64,000 nt of DNA. Source: Cryptomeria japonica. Its lineage: Eukaryota; Streptophyta; Pinopsida; Cupressales; Cupressaceae. The notes under the pieces are model-generated. The model made no database searches and was not told where the DNA came from. It saw only the letters and a program-made list of their open reading frames with translations. The translations under genes were made by a program, and so were the position numbers. This document shows positions 1 to 10,625 of this stretch, piece by piece. How positions within the stretch are numbered: position 1 is the stretch's first letter; each line of letters opens with the position of its first letter. Where the stretch lies: the NCBI RefSeq assembly GCF_030272615.1, contig NC_081414.1, positions 234,100,733-234,164,732 of the forward strand, given 5' to 3'.

Positions 1-699
1 GTGCAAATGATTAAGAGATAATCATGGTCAAAGCATTAAAGTCCTGATGAGACCTTTGGGTTGGGTGAAGGTTGAGTTAAAACAAATGTTTTAACCATGT
101 AAGAGGGTTTGAGTTAACCATTAATGGTTATTGGAGACTTTGGGGGATTTAGTGGTTGAAGGCTGGAAGCCTTTAATGGCTATCAAAGACTTTGAGGATT
201 TAAGTGGTTGAAGGTTGAAAACCTTTAATGGTTATCAAAGACTTTGAGGATTTGAGAAGTGACCTCCCCTTGCTTAGGGATGTGACAAAGTTTAGAATGA
301 TGGGTTAGGCTAATTGGAAGCGATTAGAAGATTCTAGAAGGGATTAGAAAGGGGTTTAGGATTTTGCAAGTGGATGGAGAGATAATAGGATTTATTTGTA
401 ATAAAGTAATTTAATTCAATTTGGTTGCAATTTGGGGAAATTAAATAAATTAGATTTATTCAATTTTAGGATAACTATTTAATTAAATTTTGAATTTAAT
501 TAAAAGTGGATAGGGGGGATTTAATTGAATAAAATGATTTATCCATTAAATGAATATAGTGAATTTAATTTAAATAAATTGAGTAATTTACTTAATTAAA
601 TAGAAGAATGTAGGTAATTTAATTAAATTAGATTTAATCAAATAGAGAAATGAACATAAAATATTCATTTAGGAATATGGTCATTTTTATACGTCTACA
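1..699 (-). repeat. 3' LTR of the Tat element (partial)
   Basis: Matches 16817-17536 nearly base for base. On the minus strand it begins TGTAGACGTA at position 699; the outer part, which should hold the TATA box and the CA end, is outside the window. The right copy carries an extra ~21-bp tandem duplication that this copy lacks. Confidence 0.93.
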
Positions 700-714
700 T
701 TTTGCCCCTCTTTG
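700..714 (-). other. Polypurine tract of the Tat element
   Basis: Read on the minus strand this is AAAGAGGGGCAAAA immediately before the TGTAGA start of the 3' LTR, the normal place for the plus-strand primer of reverse transcription. It confirms the minus-strand orientation of gag-pol. Confidence 0.85.
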
Positions 715-870
715 AAGTGACGTGTGTGCACATGTTATTTCAAAGAAAATGATGTGTTTTTGTGATTTATGATCAATTCAATTTTTGTGTCATTCTTTTG
801 ATTTGCAAGTTGTCCCCTAGATATGATGTGTGATGCCCCAGATTCGATATTTTGATGGTGATGCCCCCTC

Positions 871-975
871 GGGAGATGAATCAATATTTTGAAAATTTTG
901 GATTTAATTTGATGAGTTGCGTATGATGTGTATGATTTCGTGCATGTAAAATGTATGCAAATTGATTCATCTCCC
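871..975. repeat. Perfect 15-bp inverted repeat upstream of the antisense promoter
   Basis: GGGAGATGAATCAAT at 871-885 recurs as its exact reverse complement at 961-975, with a 75-bp loop between. It sits about 85 bp upstream of the plus-strand TATA box and about 160 bp inside the 3' LTR. It could form a hairpin in either RNA or be a paired binding site. Confidence 0.8.
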
Positions 976-1058
976 AATAAGTTACAAATGTTATGGTATA
1001 GCGGAGACCGCGACCATATTACAGGTCCATTCGGCTAACCCTAATTTCATTTTCCTCC

Positions 1059-1065
1059 TATAAAA
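1059..1065 (+). promoter_or_regulatory. TATA box of the antisense PMD gene
   Basis: TATAAAA in the context CTATAAAAGGGG, 76 bp upstream of the ATG at 1141. With usual plant spacing, transcription would start near 1090-1100 and leave a ~45-base 5' UTR. It lies on the strand opposite to gag-pol. Confidence 0.6.
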
Positions 1066-1301
1066 GGGGAAAAGGGCTTGAATTAGATTCATTTGTGCTT
1101 TATTGACTTTGGAGAAAGAGAATTTGGTCTGCAGAGAAAAATGCCTATTCCGTATCATAGACACCGTTTTGAGCGCGTTTGGAGGTATCAGAGGCCTGCA
1201 GCGTGTGGACCACCAGTAAGTCAATGTTTTTGACCTTTTTTTGACTTTTCATTTTGTCGTTTTTAGTCATTTTTTGATTTTCAAAGTTTGGGTTTAACGG
1301 T

Positions 1302-1760
1302 TTAGCGCGTCTAAGGCTTAGATTAGCGCATACGAAGTTTGAAGTAGCGCATCAAGTTTAATTTTAGGGGTCGCGTCCGAAAGAGATAGGATAGTGCATA
1401 AAACTAATAGGTTAGCGCATACATGTAGAATAGCGCATAACAACCATCGGGTAGCGCGTCCAGTCAACAGGTTAGTGCATAGGGGTGACCTAGCACATAG
1501 GGGTCGCAGGGGTTCGCATAGGTAAGGGGGTTTAGCGCGTAGGGCTAACCTAGCGCATAGGGTCAAACGGGTAGCGCCTGGGAGGGATAGATTAGCGCGT
1601 AGAGTCAGATTAGCGCATAGGGTAGGTTAGGTGGTGCATGGGGGGAAAGAGTTAGCGCGTAGAGTTAGTCTAGCGCATAGGGTAGATAGATTAGCGCATA
1701 GGAAAAACAGTCTAGCGCGTGGGGTGGTTTTAGCGCATTGGTTATCTGTTTTAGCGCATT
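1302..1760 (+). repeat. Array A: 22 units of TTAGCGCAT/TTAGCGCGT with 60-bp super-period
   Basis: The AGCGC core (or a one- or two-base variant) starts at 1304, 1325, 1346, then 1393, 1414, 1432, 1453, 1474, 1492, 1513, 1534, 1552, 1573, 1594, 1612, 1633, 1654, 1672, 1693, 1714, 1732, 1753. From 1393 on, the spacing is 21-18-21 bases repeated, a 60-bp higher-order unit. Only the motif is conserved; the bases between units differ freely. It lies within the PMD gene's intron, motif on the sense strand of that gene. Confidence 0.92.
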
Positions 1761-1956
1761 TGAAAATTTTTTTCGAGATGAGCTGAGTTGAAAATTTGTT
1801 TTGGTCTGTTTGTCATGATTTTATGTTTTTGTTCAATATGAGTGTTGATATAACTTGTTTTGATTTGCGATTTTCCAAGTTATGTATAGATATCAATGTG
1901 ATGTTTTGATCAAAATATGAGTTGTTTGCGTGTTCTGTTTCAAGTTCAATGTGTGA

Positions 1957-2131
1957 AGCCTGAGTTGTGTTACAAGCCGATATGGGTTGGAAACTTGAGT
2001 TGTTTTACAAGCTGATATGGGTGGGAAATTTGAGTTGTTTTACAAGTTTATGTGATTTGTGGAGACTTGAGTTGTGTTACAAGTTTTGATATGGTTTTTG
2101 AGAACTTGAGTTGTTTTACAAGTTGATATGA
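1957..2131 (+). repeat. Five-copy ~37-bp tandem repeat in the PMD intron
   Basis: Units begin with TTGAGTTGTTTTACAAG (or a close variant) followed by TTGATATGG-like bases, at about 1962, 1998, 2030, 2067 and 2105. Spacing is 32-39 bases, with spacers of varied length. Confidence 0.8.
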
Positions 2132-4182
2132 AATGATAGGATTTTGAACTTTGATGTAGATGAGCAAATTGTTTCATGTTTGTTGATGTAAGTTTGATTT
2201 TGATATCTTTGATGTGATGTGGAAACTGATATTGGATTTGTTTTTCTTGTTGACAGGAGCGATTGGGCGTGGTTTAGTCGCGGGAGAGATTTCCCAGACC
2301 GTGGACATTGATACCGCGGTTGTCGCAGGCCAACCTTGACATTATTGAGAGATGTGGATTGACTTCTCTCCTGGATATGCCTCAGTTCACTGTGAACCGA
2401 GGGTTATTGACAACTTTGGCAGAGAGGTGGCACAGTGATACGAACACCTTCCATTTTGCTACGGGAGAGATGACAGTCACACCTAAGGACTGTTACAGGA
2501 TCCTACGCATTCCTGTAGTAGGTGCACTCCTACCTTACGAGCAGTCAGAGGAGGGTGGTACAGAGGCACTGCGCCGCATATTTCAGGATGATACAGTCTG
2601 CGGCTATGAGATCCCATGGCAGGAGTTTTTGGACTTAGATTATGTACCACTGCCATCTATTCTAGCAGGGTTCATTGGTGGATTCCTTTGTCCTGATCGC
2701 AGGTCAAAGGGATTCTCGGTGGGATGGGGGCTAGTTTTGGAGGAGATGGTCACTCAGGGCCAGAGGTTTGCATGGGGTTCAGCTATGCTGGCTCATTTAT
2801 ACAGGAGTCAGCATGAGGTAGTATACCTCAGTTACGATAGTTTGTCAGCTGACGTGACATTATTATAGGTATGGTGCTAGGAGCATATTCCAGTAGTGAG
2901 GCCACTAGCAGACAGGGACAGGCCTGTAGGTGCAACATATGCCTATGGATATAGGGGTCTAGTTGTCCAGCGTAAGCTGGGCAAACTAGAGCATTGGAGG
3001 AGGGTATTTGATGATATAGATACGATCACCTACCGACCGTATACAAGATGTGAGGTGTGGGCCGAGGATGGGCTGGAGATGCCCTTTGTTTTCATGACCA
3101 CATACCTGATTGGGAGGACCCCGTTCGTGATTGAGCGGTTTGTGGTGACCCGAGTTTTGAGGCAGTTCGGGTGCCAGCAGGGTATTCCACAGGGAGCGTG
3201 TCTATATGCACAACGGCAACAGGATGTGGCTGATTGGGGGCCGACCATTGACAGTGCCGTGGCGGTGGAGGAGTTTGTGGGGTTGGCCGAGCAGATATGG
3301 GGCTATGCCCCGGAGATTCAGGATGCGGGTATGACAGATGAGTTTGCCCGTTTATTTGCTGCGCGGGCAGTGGCTAGGATATCCGATCCTGAGGAGATGA
3401 GGCCAGCATTTGATTCAGATGAGGAGGGAGACGGGGGAGACGACGGAGATGATGGGGAGGATGGAGGAGGAGGATGAGGGAGAGGAGCCAGAGGGAGGCG
3501 GGGAGATAGAGGTGTGGAGAGAGCAGTGCGACAGGGGAGGATAGATAGGGGGAGAGGTGGATTGGCTATCAGAGCCGGTAGAGAGGGGAGAGTGAGGGAG
3601 GTGCTAGCTATAGTGGGGGGTGATGATGAGCCTAGTCGACCAGCACAAAGGAGGAGGACAAATGTACTCCCACCTCCAGTACCGAGGACAGGCCGAGTGG
3701 GAGGGGTTCCTCCAGCACAGGTACCACTACGGGTTCAGATCCCTAGTCATATGGAGGATGCACAGATCCGGACTCTACAGGTGACTGTTCAGCAGCTGCA
3801 GGCCCACATTTTGACTTATCAGCGGTAGGTTGCTCAGTTGACCACTGAGTGAGACACCGAGATAGAGTGGAGGGGGCGAGTGGAGGAGGTGGTGGCGAGC
3901 ATGCAGAGAGCAGCGACGGGTGGTCCGATGAGAGACACCCTGAGAGAGTTGGCGCTGAGAGCGCAGGAGGCAGAGTATTATAGGCGGCACTATGAGGCTG
4001 CAGTACCCAGGGACCGACGAGTTCAGAGTTTTGCACAGTCGAGATCTAGTCGATCTCGAGCCACTTGGTCATGGTTTGAGAGCCGAGGTGTTACGGGGCC
4101 ACCGAGATAGGACCCTCCTGGAGATCCAGGGGCGGGTGCATCTGGAGAGAGACCATCTTCGTCAGGGGATAGTCATACTTGA

Positions 4183-5630
4183 GAGACATGGTCTCCGTTG
4201 TATTTTTGAGCATTGTATTCATTGTACTGGACACAGTATTTGGACACAGTATTTGGATTTTGATCATTTTTGAGATATATATATATATATATATATATAC
4301 GGCCCCATTTGCTTTGATCATGTGATGTGTTTATGTGAATGCATGTTATGTGGGTTATTTTATGTGATGATGCAATGCTTAAATATATGATGTAATGTAT
4401 GATGCAGGATGTATGTTTTTATATGCTGTGAGATGTATTTTGAAAATGAGATGTATGATTAATATGCTGCTAAAACGTACTTTGATATGCAAACATGTTA
4501 AATGATATGCAACTAATCGTAAAATGATATATAAATGATGTTTAAAATGATATGCAAATATGCTTAAATGATATGCAATGATGTTTAAATGATATGCAAC
4601 TAATTGTTTTTGGAGCATCCCTCATTCTGTATTTACCATCCGATACAACCATATGTTATTTGCTTTCTTTGTAGGTTTCATCATTGAGCATTGATTTGTT
4701 TAGGATATGTTGAAAATTTATACAAGCATAATGGTATAATTGAACCATAATGACCTGAGAAAAATTTACATGATATTTGATTTTGCAAGATAGCACAAGC
4801 GTCAAGGTATAATTAAACTAGGATGACCTGAGTGCGTATTGCGTAAACAGACAAGATTAGATCATTTGTATGCGTGAAGTGGAATCAAGCCTTTAGTGAT
4901 ATGCGATGTATCACGTCTCGAGGCATGTATTCACACAGTACAAGTGATCGCCTCCTAGACAGAAGACTAAGAAAATATTGGAAGTTCCCCTTGAACTCTA
5001 GCTGTGAAGCGTTTAGTGAGACAAGGAAGAGAATCCAATAATTTAAAAAGTTCAAAATGCAAAACTAGTCAAGATTTTATGCTATAGTGCAACATTCAGT
5101 ACTTCAGAAAATCATCCATCCTTGGTATTTTTGTGAGTTGTTGTTGTTTTTTTTTTTTTTTTTTTTTTTTTGCGATGAAGCATAGTTTTTGTTGTTGGAT
5201 GTCAAACTGCTGAGTTTTGCAAATAGCCTTGATGTCTTGAGTGTTTGGAATATTGAGATGATTGAAATGCCCCTAGCTGAATGTGCCTCTTGATGTGAAT
5301 ATGTACAGTGATTTCCAAGCCATGGTGGATCTGTGATAAGAGGATATATATAGACAAATCAGGATAGTGACTACGCTAAGTATGTCCTGAATGGATATGT
5401 GCTAAGTGTCGGGCGATGGCCGATAGTGTTTGTATGGAGAAAATGGTATGGATATAGATGGAAGAGCCATTCTTTCACAAGAGCACCTGTTTACCAGGTT
5501 TTCACCCTTTGTTTTTATTGTACTTTGTTTTATTTTTTTTTTGGGATTTTTTTGATTTTTTTTTTGCTTTTTCTGGATTTTTTTGATTTTTTTTTTTGCT
5601 TATTTTGGCTGTTTCCGTGCACTAGGCCAC
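4183..5630. other. Intergenic segment between convergent PMD and integrase ORFs
   Basis: Holds the presumed 3' UTRs of both units: the PMD frame ends at 4182 (rightward) and pol at 5631 (leftward). Contains an (AT)n run at about 4266-4299, six or so copies of an AAATGATATGCAA-like unit at 4497-4605, a T-tract at about 5149-5171 and another T-rich stretch at 5525-5600. No coding sequence recognised. Confidence 0.6.
4497..4605. repeat. Short tandem repeats of AAATGATATGCAA type
   Basis: The unit recurs at about 4499, 4531, 4547, 4566 and 4585 with 13-20-base spacing, in a larger ATG-rich simple-sequence area (4320-4620). Confidence 0.65.
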
Positions 5631-7106
5631 TTAAGTGTAGTACCTTTTCAGATGAATGTTGTTAGTTGGTTCATCGAGAACATCACCTTTTGAATTTGTT
5701 AGCTGATAGACACCTGATCTATAAACTGATATGACGACATAGGGACCCAACCAGTTAGGTTCAAATTTCCCTTTCTTTTCTCGATCTTGCTGATTTCTTG
5801 GATTTTCTTTGAGGACTAGGTCACCAACCTTGAAGTTGCAGGGGATGACTTTATGATTGTAGCTCCTGCACATGCGCTGCTGATATGCTTTGAGATGAGT
5901 ATAAGCATGCTACCGTCTTTCATCTAAGAGTTCAAGTTCTTGCAGTCGGTTAACTCGATACTCTTCATCCGGGATTAATCCTTTCAAAGAGACTCTGAGA
6001 GATGAGATTTCTACCTCGAGGGGTAAAATGGCCTCTGATCCATATACCAATGAGTATGGTGTTGCTCCTGTAGGTGTGCGGATGCTGGTCCTGTATGCCC
6101 AAAGTGCTGGATTGAGTTGTACGTGCCAATCTTTTCCTGCATCATTCACTGTTTTCTTGAGGATTTTCAGGATTGTCTTGTTAGATGCTTCTGCTTGACC
6201 ATTTCCCTGTGGATAGTATGGTGTAGAGAACCTATGTTGGATTTTGAATTTTTCACATAGTTCCTGTACATCTTGGTTCTTGAAAGGTTTTCCATTATCT
6301 GTGATGATTGAACTTGGAATACCATATCTACAAATTAGATAATTTAGGATAAAAGAGGCAATTTGTTTCCCAGTTACTGTGGTCATGGGAACTGCTTCGA
6401 TCCATTTGGTAAAGTACTCTGTTGCAGTTATAATGAACTTGTATCCATTTGAGGATGAAGGATGAATTTTGCCCACTAAGTCCAGTCCCCACTGACAAAA
6501 GGGCCAGGATGTTGTAAATGGTTGTAGTTCTTGTGTTGGTGCATGTATCAGATTACCATGGATCTGGCATTTAAGACATTTTTTAGCGAAGTGATATGAG
6601 TCTTTCTCCATTGTAGGCCAATAGTATCCCATGCGTAGAAGCTTTTTAGCAAGAGTAGTACCACTTGAATGTGTGCCACAAATACCTTCGTGAAGCTCGT
6701 GTAAAGTAGAATCGGAATCATTACGATCAAGACAACGAAGAAGAGTACCATCTAGACCTCGACGATACAAAGTATCAGCGGTAAGGGTGTAACGGGTAGC
6801 TTGTTGGATAAAGTTACGTTTTTGGTTATGGGATTGGTCAATGGGTAAGATATTGTGCTTGAGGTAGTCGTATATTGGTCCATATAACAGAGAATCTGAA
6901 CCAGTCAAGGCATAGATAACCTGGGATTCAGAATGGTCATAGGCGGGGGAGAACAGTTGCTCTACCAGGAACTCATAACGACTCTGTTGCTCTAGAATTT
7001 GTAGTAATGAAGCGATTGTAGCCATTGCATCAGCTGCTTTGTTGTTCAACCTTGGTATTTGTTCGAAGGTGATGTGCACAAAATATTGTTTGAAATCATC
7101 CACCAA
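5631..7106 (-). pseudogene. Integrase of the Tat element (with the tail of the second RNase H)
   Basis: The minus-strand frame 7106-5910 continues to 5631 after a single stop near 5910. The first ~40 residues belong to the second RNase H. Next comes the HHCC zinc-binding module (HEGICGTH...CLKCQ), then the DDE core: Asp in QWGLDLVG, Asp in ITDNGKPF, Glu in GNGQAEASNK. The C-terminal part has the GPY/F-like GKFEPNWLGPYVV block and ends with HLKRYYT and a stop at 5631. The enzyme would insert the double-stranded cDNA in the nucleus. Catalytic residues are all present; only the stop near 5910 breaks this stretch. No chromodomain follows, as expected for Tat. Confidence 0.92.
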
Positions 7107-7500
7107 TCGCTTGTAGGGTAGTAGCTTGTCATCCTTTGTCTGATAGTCGTTGTTGATTTGATGGATGACCAGGTGTGAGTCCCCATAGACTTTTAACTCT
7201 GTGATTTTCTATTCTACGACCATTTTGATGCCTATAACCAATGCCTCATATTCAGCCACATTATTGGTTCAGGGAAACATAAGCCTATATGATCTTGGTA
7301 TAGTGTGTCCTTCAGAAGTGATGAACAGAATGCCAGCACCGGAACCATGTTGTGTATAGGATCCATCAAAGTATAGGGTCCATTGTTTAGTAGAAAGAGC
7401 AAGAACGTACCTGTCTAGAAATTCGATCTCCATGGTGTGTTTTCCTGGTAGGGGTGCTTCAACCAACTGATCTGCAATTGCTTGTCCTTTGATGGCTCGT
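7107..7500 (-). pseudogene. Second RNase H domain (aRH) of the Tat element
   Basis: The segment starting at 7466 reads WTLYFDGSYTQHGSGAGIL, an RNase H core opening (FDGS) distinct from the RT-linked RNase H further upstream. It continues through stops at about 7268 and 7213 into the frame ending at AADAMATIASLLQI. A second RNase H between the first RNase H and integrase is a recognised Tat feature. Both stops can arise by single transitions. Confidence 0.8.
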
Positions 7501-7541
7501 CTTTATGTGTATTGGATGTCAAATTCACTGAGAATCATGAC

Positions 7542-8790
7542 TCATTTAGCCAATCGGCCTGTAAGAGCTGCCTTGCTGAGTAGATATTTGAGAGGATCAA
7601 TTTTTGCAACTAACTTGATGGTGTGTGCTAGCATATAATGGCGGAACTTCTGAGATGTGAAGACCACTGTTAAGCAAGCCTTCTCAATGAATGTATAATT
7701 GAGTTCATAGCCATTCAATGTCCTACTGATGTAATATATGGCGCGTTCCTTCCCTTGTTGATCTTCTTGTGCCAATAGTGCCCCCAATGATATATCTGTT
7801 GTTGAGATATATAAAATAAGAGGCTTTCCTGCGACTGGTGGTACCAAAACTGGTGGATTCATCAGGTACTGTTTGATTTGGTAAAAAGATTCTGCACACT
7901 TGGCCTCCCATTTGAAGGGTACATTTTTGTGTAGTAAATGGTTAAATGGTAGACTTTTATTTGCTAGCTGAGCGATGAATCGCCTGATTGATTGAAGTCG
8001 TCCTTGTAGAGATCTGAGTTGACTGATATTCTTTGGTGGTGGCATGTCCATAATGGCTTGTACCTTTGCTGGATCTACTTCAATACCTTTAGCTGAGACA
8101 ATGTAGCCTAGTAACTTGCCTGATGTAACCCCAAAGACACATTTCTTAGGGTTGAGCCTGACTTGAAATTTCTCCAATCGATCAAAGATCTTTGTTAGGA
8201 TGCCAAGATGTTCTGCTCTAGTGAAGGATTTAGCTAGTAAGTCATCCACATAGTCTTCCATAAATGTGTGCATCATGTCATGGAAGATTGTTGTCATTGC
8301 TCTTTGATAAGTGGCCCCTGCATTCTTTAAGCCAAAAGGCATAACATTCCAACAGTATGTTCCCCAAAGATAGGTGAATGCTATTTTATCTTGATCTTCA
8401 GGAGCTATTTTGATTTGATTATAGCCTGAGAAACCGTCCATTACTGAGAGCATTGCATGGCCTGCTGTGAGATCTACAATGATGTCGATACTGGGCAGAG
8501 GAAAGTCATCTTTTGGAAAAGCTTTGTTGACGTCTCTGAAGTCAGTGCATATTCTGATACTTCCATTTGGTTTTGATACTGGAACGATGTTGGAAATCCA
8601 CTCTGCATAGTCAATGGGTCAGATGAATCCGACATCTAATAGTTTCTTTAGTTCAGTTTTGACTATGAGTGCCACCTGTGGATTCATCTTTCGTAGCTTT
8701 TGCTTTACTGGTTTAACTCCTGTAGAAATGGACAGATGATGCATGATTAAGTGTGGATCCACTCCAGGCATATCAGCATATGACCAAGCA
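7542..8790 (-). pseudogene. Reverse transcriptase and RNase H of the Tat element
   Basis: From about 8790 the frame runs through the RT fingers, a stop at about 8617, then SVMDGFSGYNQ (first catalytic Asp), MPFGLKNAGATYQR and the active site YVDD. It then reads LGYIVSAKGIEVDP in the thumb, and an RNase H domain with STTDISLGALLAQ and IEKACLTVVF. It ends at a stop at 7542 and a second stop about 12 codons later, before the aRH domain. RT copies the RNA to DNA and RNase H removes the RNA. Active-site motifs are intact; only nonsense changes break it. Confidence 0.92.
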
Positions 8791-10399
8791 AAGTTAATTT
8801 ACTGTTCTTTAAAGAAAATGATGAATGCTGATCTTTCTGCCTCTGTCAGAGATTCTGCAAGGTGTAGGTTCTTAACTGCTTCTGTGGTGCCAATGTTGAT
8901 TGATTGAGTGGGCTCAATCAATATGGGTGATCACTCATGAAAGTGCTCAGGAAGAGTGTCAAGTCTCCCATCGTTAGGTGCCCTAAAAAGGTTTGACCCT
9001 CAGATGCGTCCTTTATTTTTACTTTTTTGCGATCTAGAACTGCCCTTGACTGGTTTTCAGTAGTAGATCCTTTATTTGGTTCATTTTTGCGACTCAGAGA
9101 CTTGGCACTCCCTGGTTTGTAGACATCGTTATTGTGTTCACTGGTAGAGCCTGTTTCCAGATTTATGGTATATAGGTAATGGATAATAGATGCATCATTT
9201 GGGAAAATTGGTATATCATGGATTTCAGGTTCATCCCAGTCGATGAGGTTAGGAAAGACAAGTGGTAAGGAATCATTAGGTGGATCAAGTTCGGCTACTG
9301 TGAGTGTCAGGACAGAGTTTTCATCGTGATTGTTCTTGTTTTTAAAGAAGTTCAGGATTTTGTCGAGGTCTTCGATGGTATTATCCTCTACATATACTTG
9401 CTAATAATGTTCTTGTTCGCTTTCCTCGGCGTCATAGATATTTTGCGGTCCAAATTCAAGAGGTCTATCTTTTGCGTAATGTTCTTCTTGGGAGAGAGAT
9501 ATAGAATCAGTATCACTAGGGATATCTGTAGTAGCATTAGAGCAGGTACCCTATTCATATTCATTGGAATCAGTCTCATAGGCATCATCCTAGATTCTAT
9601 CTATGCTGTAAACTGGTATGTTGTATGGTGAAAACAAATATTTGATGATGGATACCATTTTGATAGTTTTTGTTGATTCTGTGTCAGATCCGTCTTCTAC
9701 TTTCTGGATTTGTTCATAGACTATGCTTCCTCAGGGAGGAATAGCGGTATTTGGAGATGTCATGATTTGTTTTTGAGATATTGGTGTCTGAATATGAGCT
9801 ATTGCTGCAGATATGGCCCTTTTGTGTTTTAGAAGCTTTTCCTGATGTAACTTCTGATCCCGACGTTCCCGTGCCTTGCAGATTGTTTCTGCTAATTCAA
9901 AGAGTGCTTCCTGCCAGGATTCTTCTTTGTACTTCATCTTTACTTTCCATTGAGGTTTGGTAGTTAGGTGTGGTGGCCGTTTTAATAGGAACGTGAGTTC
10001 AGACCCCAATCCTGCTTTGTTTCTACTAGGTTGTGAAGGAAGATCTATAGGTTCAGTGACTCCTTTGCGTTTCCCAATAGGTCCTTTACTGCCATATCCC
10101 ATTTGCTTCATGATTAAGTAGCCTTTTCCATACAGGTGTGTTGGTAGAACAATGTCCAAAGCGGTTTCTCTATGATCTTCTTCCTCATCTTTGTATAACC
10201 AACTAAGAATGTCCTTGTCTTCTGATTCATGTGCTAGAGTGCCCAGTTGGATGAAAGTACCATCAAATTTGGTGATGGGCTGAGTAACCAGATGTGTTGA
10301 TGTAGTAGGCAATCCATGAGATCTAGGTGATGTTGGCAATTTAGCCAAACATAAAGGCTCCAAAGAGTATTCTCCCATACCTTGGTCTTTGATTTGCAT
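8791..10399 (-). pseudogene. Linker region of pol with a G-patch-like motif
   Basis: Between protease and RT the minus strand encodes a long linker. The open part 10399-9731 (222 residues) contains, near residues 95-135, LIMKQMGYGSKGPIGKRKG, then PID and AGLG about 20 residues later. This matches the G-patch layout (a glycine-rich RNA-binding or helicase-cofactor motif known at the end of some retroviral and plant retroelement proteases). The rest is acidic and serine-rich with several stops and no recognisable fold (about 9730-8791). The exact join with RT is obscured by stops. Confidence 0.65.
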
Positions 10400-10625
10400 T
10401 TTCTGTTTGAAGTCTCCCCATAAGGAGTTGGATTTGGCTGTTTGTGGATCTGATGTTGAAGATTGCTACTTTTCTCTATTATGAGGAACCAAACTGTCCT
10501 GGGCTACCCCCATTGCATTGCAGTGGATTATGATCAACTGATATGGATATTTCTTGTCCATCATAAGGAAACTTGACACACTAGTGATACGTAGAAGGTA
10601 CTGCTTGCATTTCATGTATCCAGGG

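Larger units (their letters stand above)
1216..2256 (+). other. Predicted intron of the PMD gene
   Basis: A GTAAGT donor follows codon 25 exactly, and a TTTGTTTTTCTTGTTGACAG acceptor precedes exon 2 in the same phase. The upstream and downstream exons each read as plausible protein, while the interval holds tandem arrays and stops. It contains the 21-bp-period motif array (1302-1760) and a ~37-bp tandem repeat (about 1957-2131). Splicing is inferred, not shown. Confidence 0.6.
1141..4182 (+). pseudogene. Plant mobile domain (PMD) accessory gene, spliced, antisense to gag-pol, with premature stops
   Basis: Proposed exon 1 is 1141-1215 (25 codons, ATG in the good context AAAATGCC). The intron is 1216-2256 (GTAAGT donor; pyrimidine-rich stretch and CAG acceptor). 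Exon 2 is 2257-4182, phase 0 throughout. Residues near 2400-2520 (RWHSDTNTFHF...GEMTVTPKDC) match the opening of the PMD, the aminotransferase-like plant mobile domain; the domain runs to about 3390. Then come an acidic Asp/Gly run (3412-3474), an Arg/Gly-rich stretch, a Gln/Leu-rich probable coiled coil (3750-3860) and a Ser/Arg-rich tail ending at TGA 4180. Seven in-frame stops interrupt one otherwise open frame: 2275, 2866, 2878, 3475, 3826, 3850 and 4108. Nearly all are one transition from Gln, Trp or Arg codons. PMD proteins are known to occur in plant transposons and as host genes (MAIN, MAIL1); antisense extra ORFs are known in Tat elements such as Grande. The role is unknown; transcription from this promoter would be complementary to genomic RNA. 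Confidence 0.8.

Noticed and set aside
3743-4036. Minus-strand Ser/Pro/Leu frame
   Set aside because: Opposite strand of the PMD gene's Arg/Gly and Gln-rich tail.
9326-9631. 101-residue hydrophobic plus-strand frame in the Tat element
   Set aside because: It is the complement of the acidic pol linker; acidic codons read backwards give hydrophobic residues. No promoter or start context.
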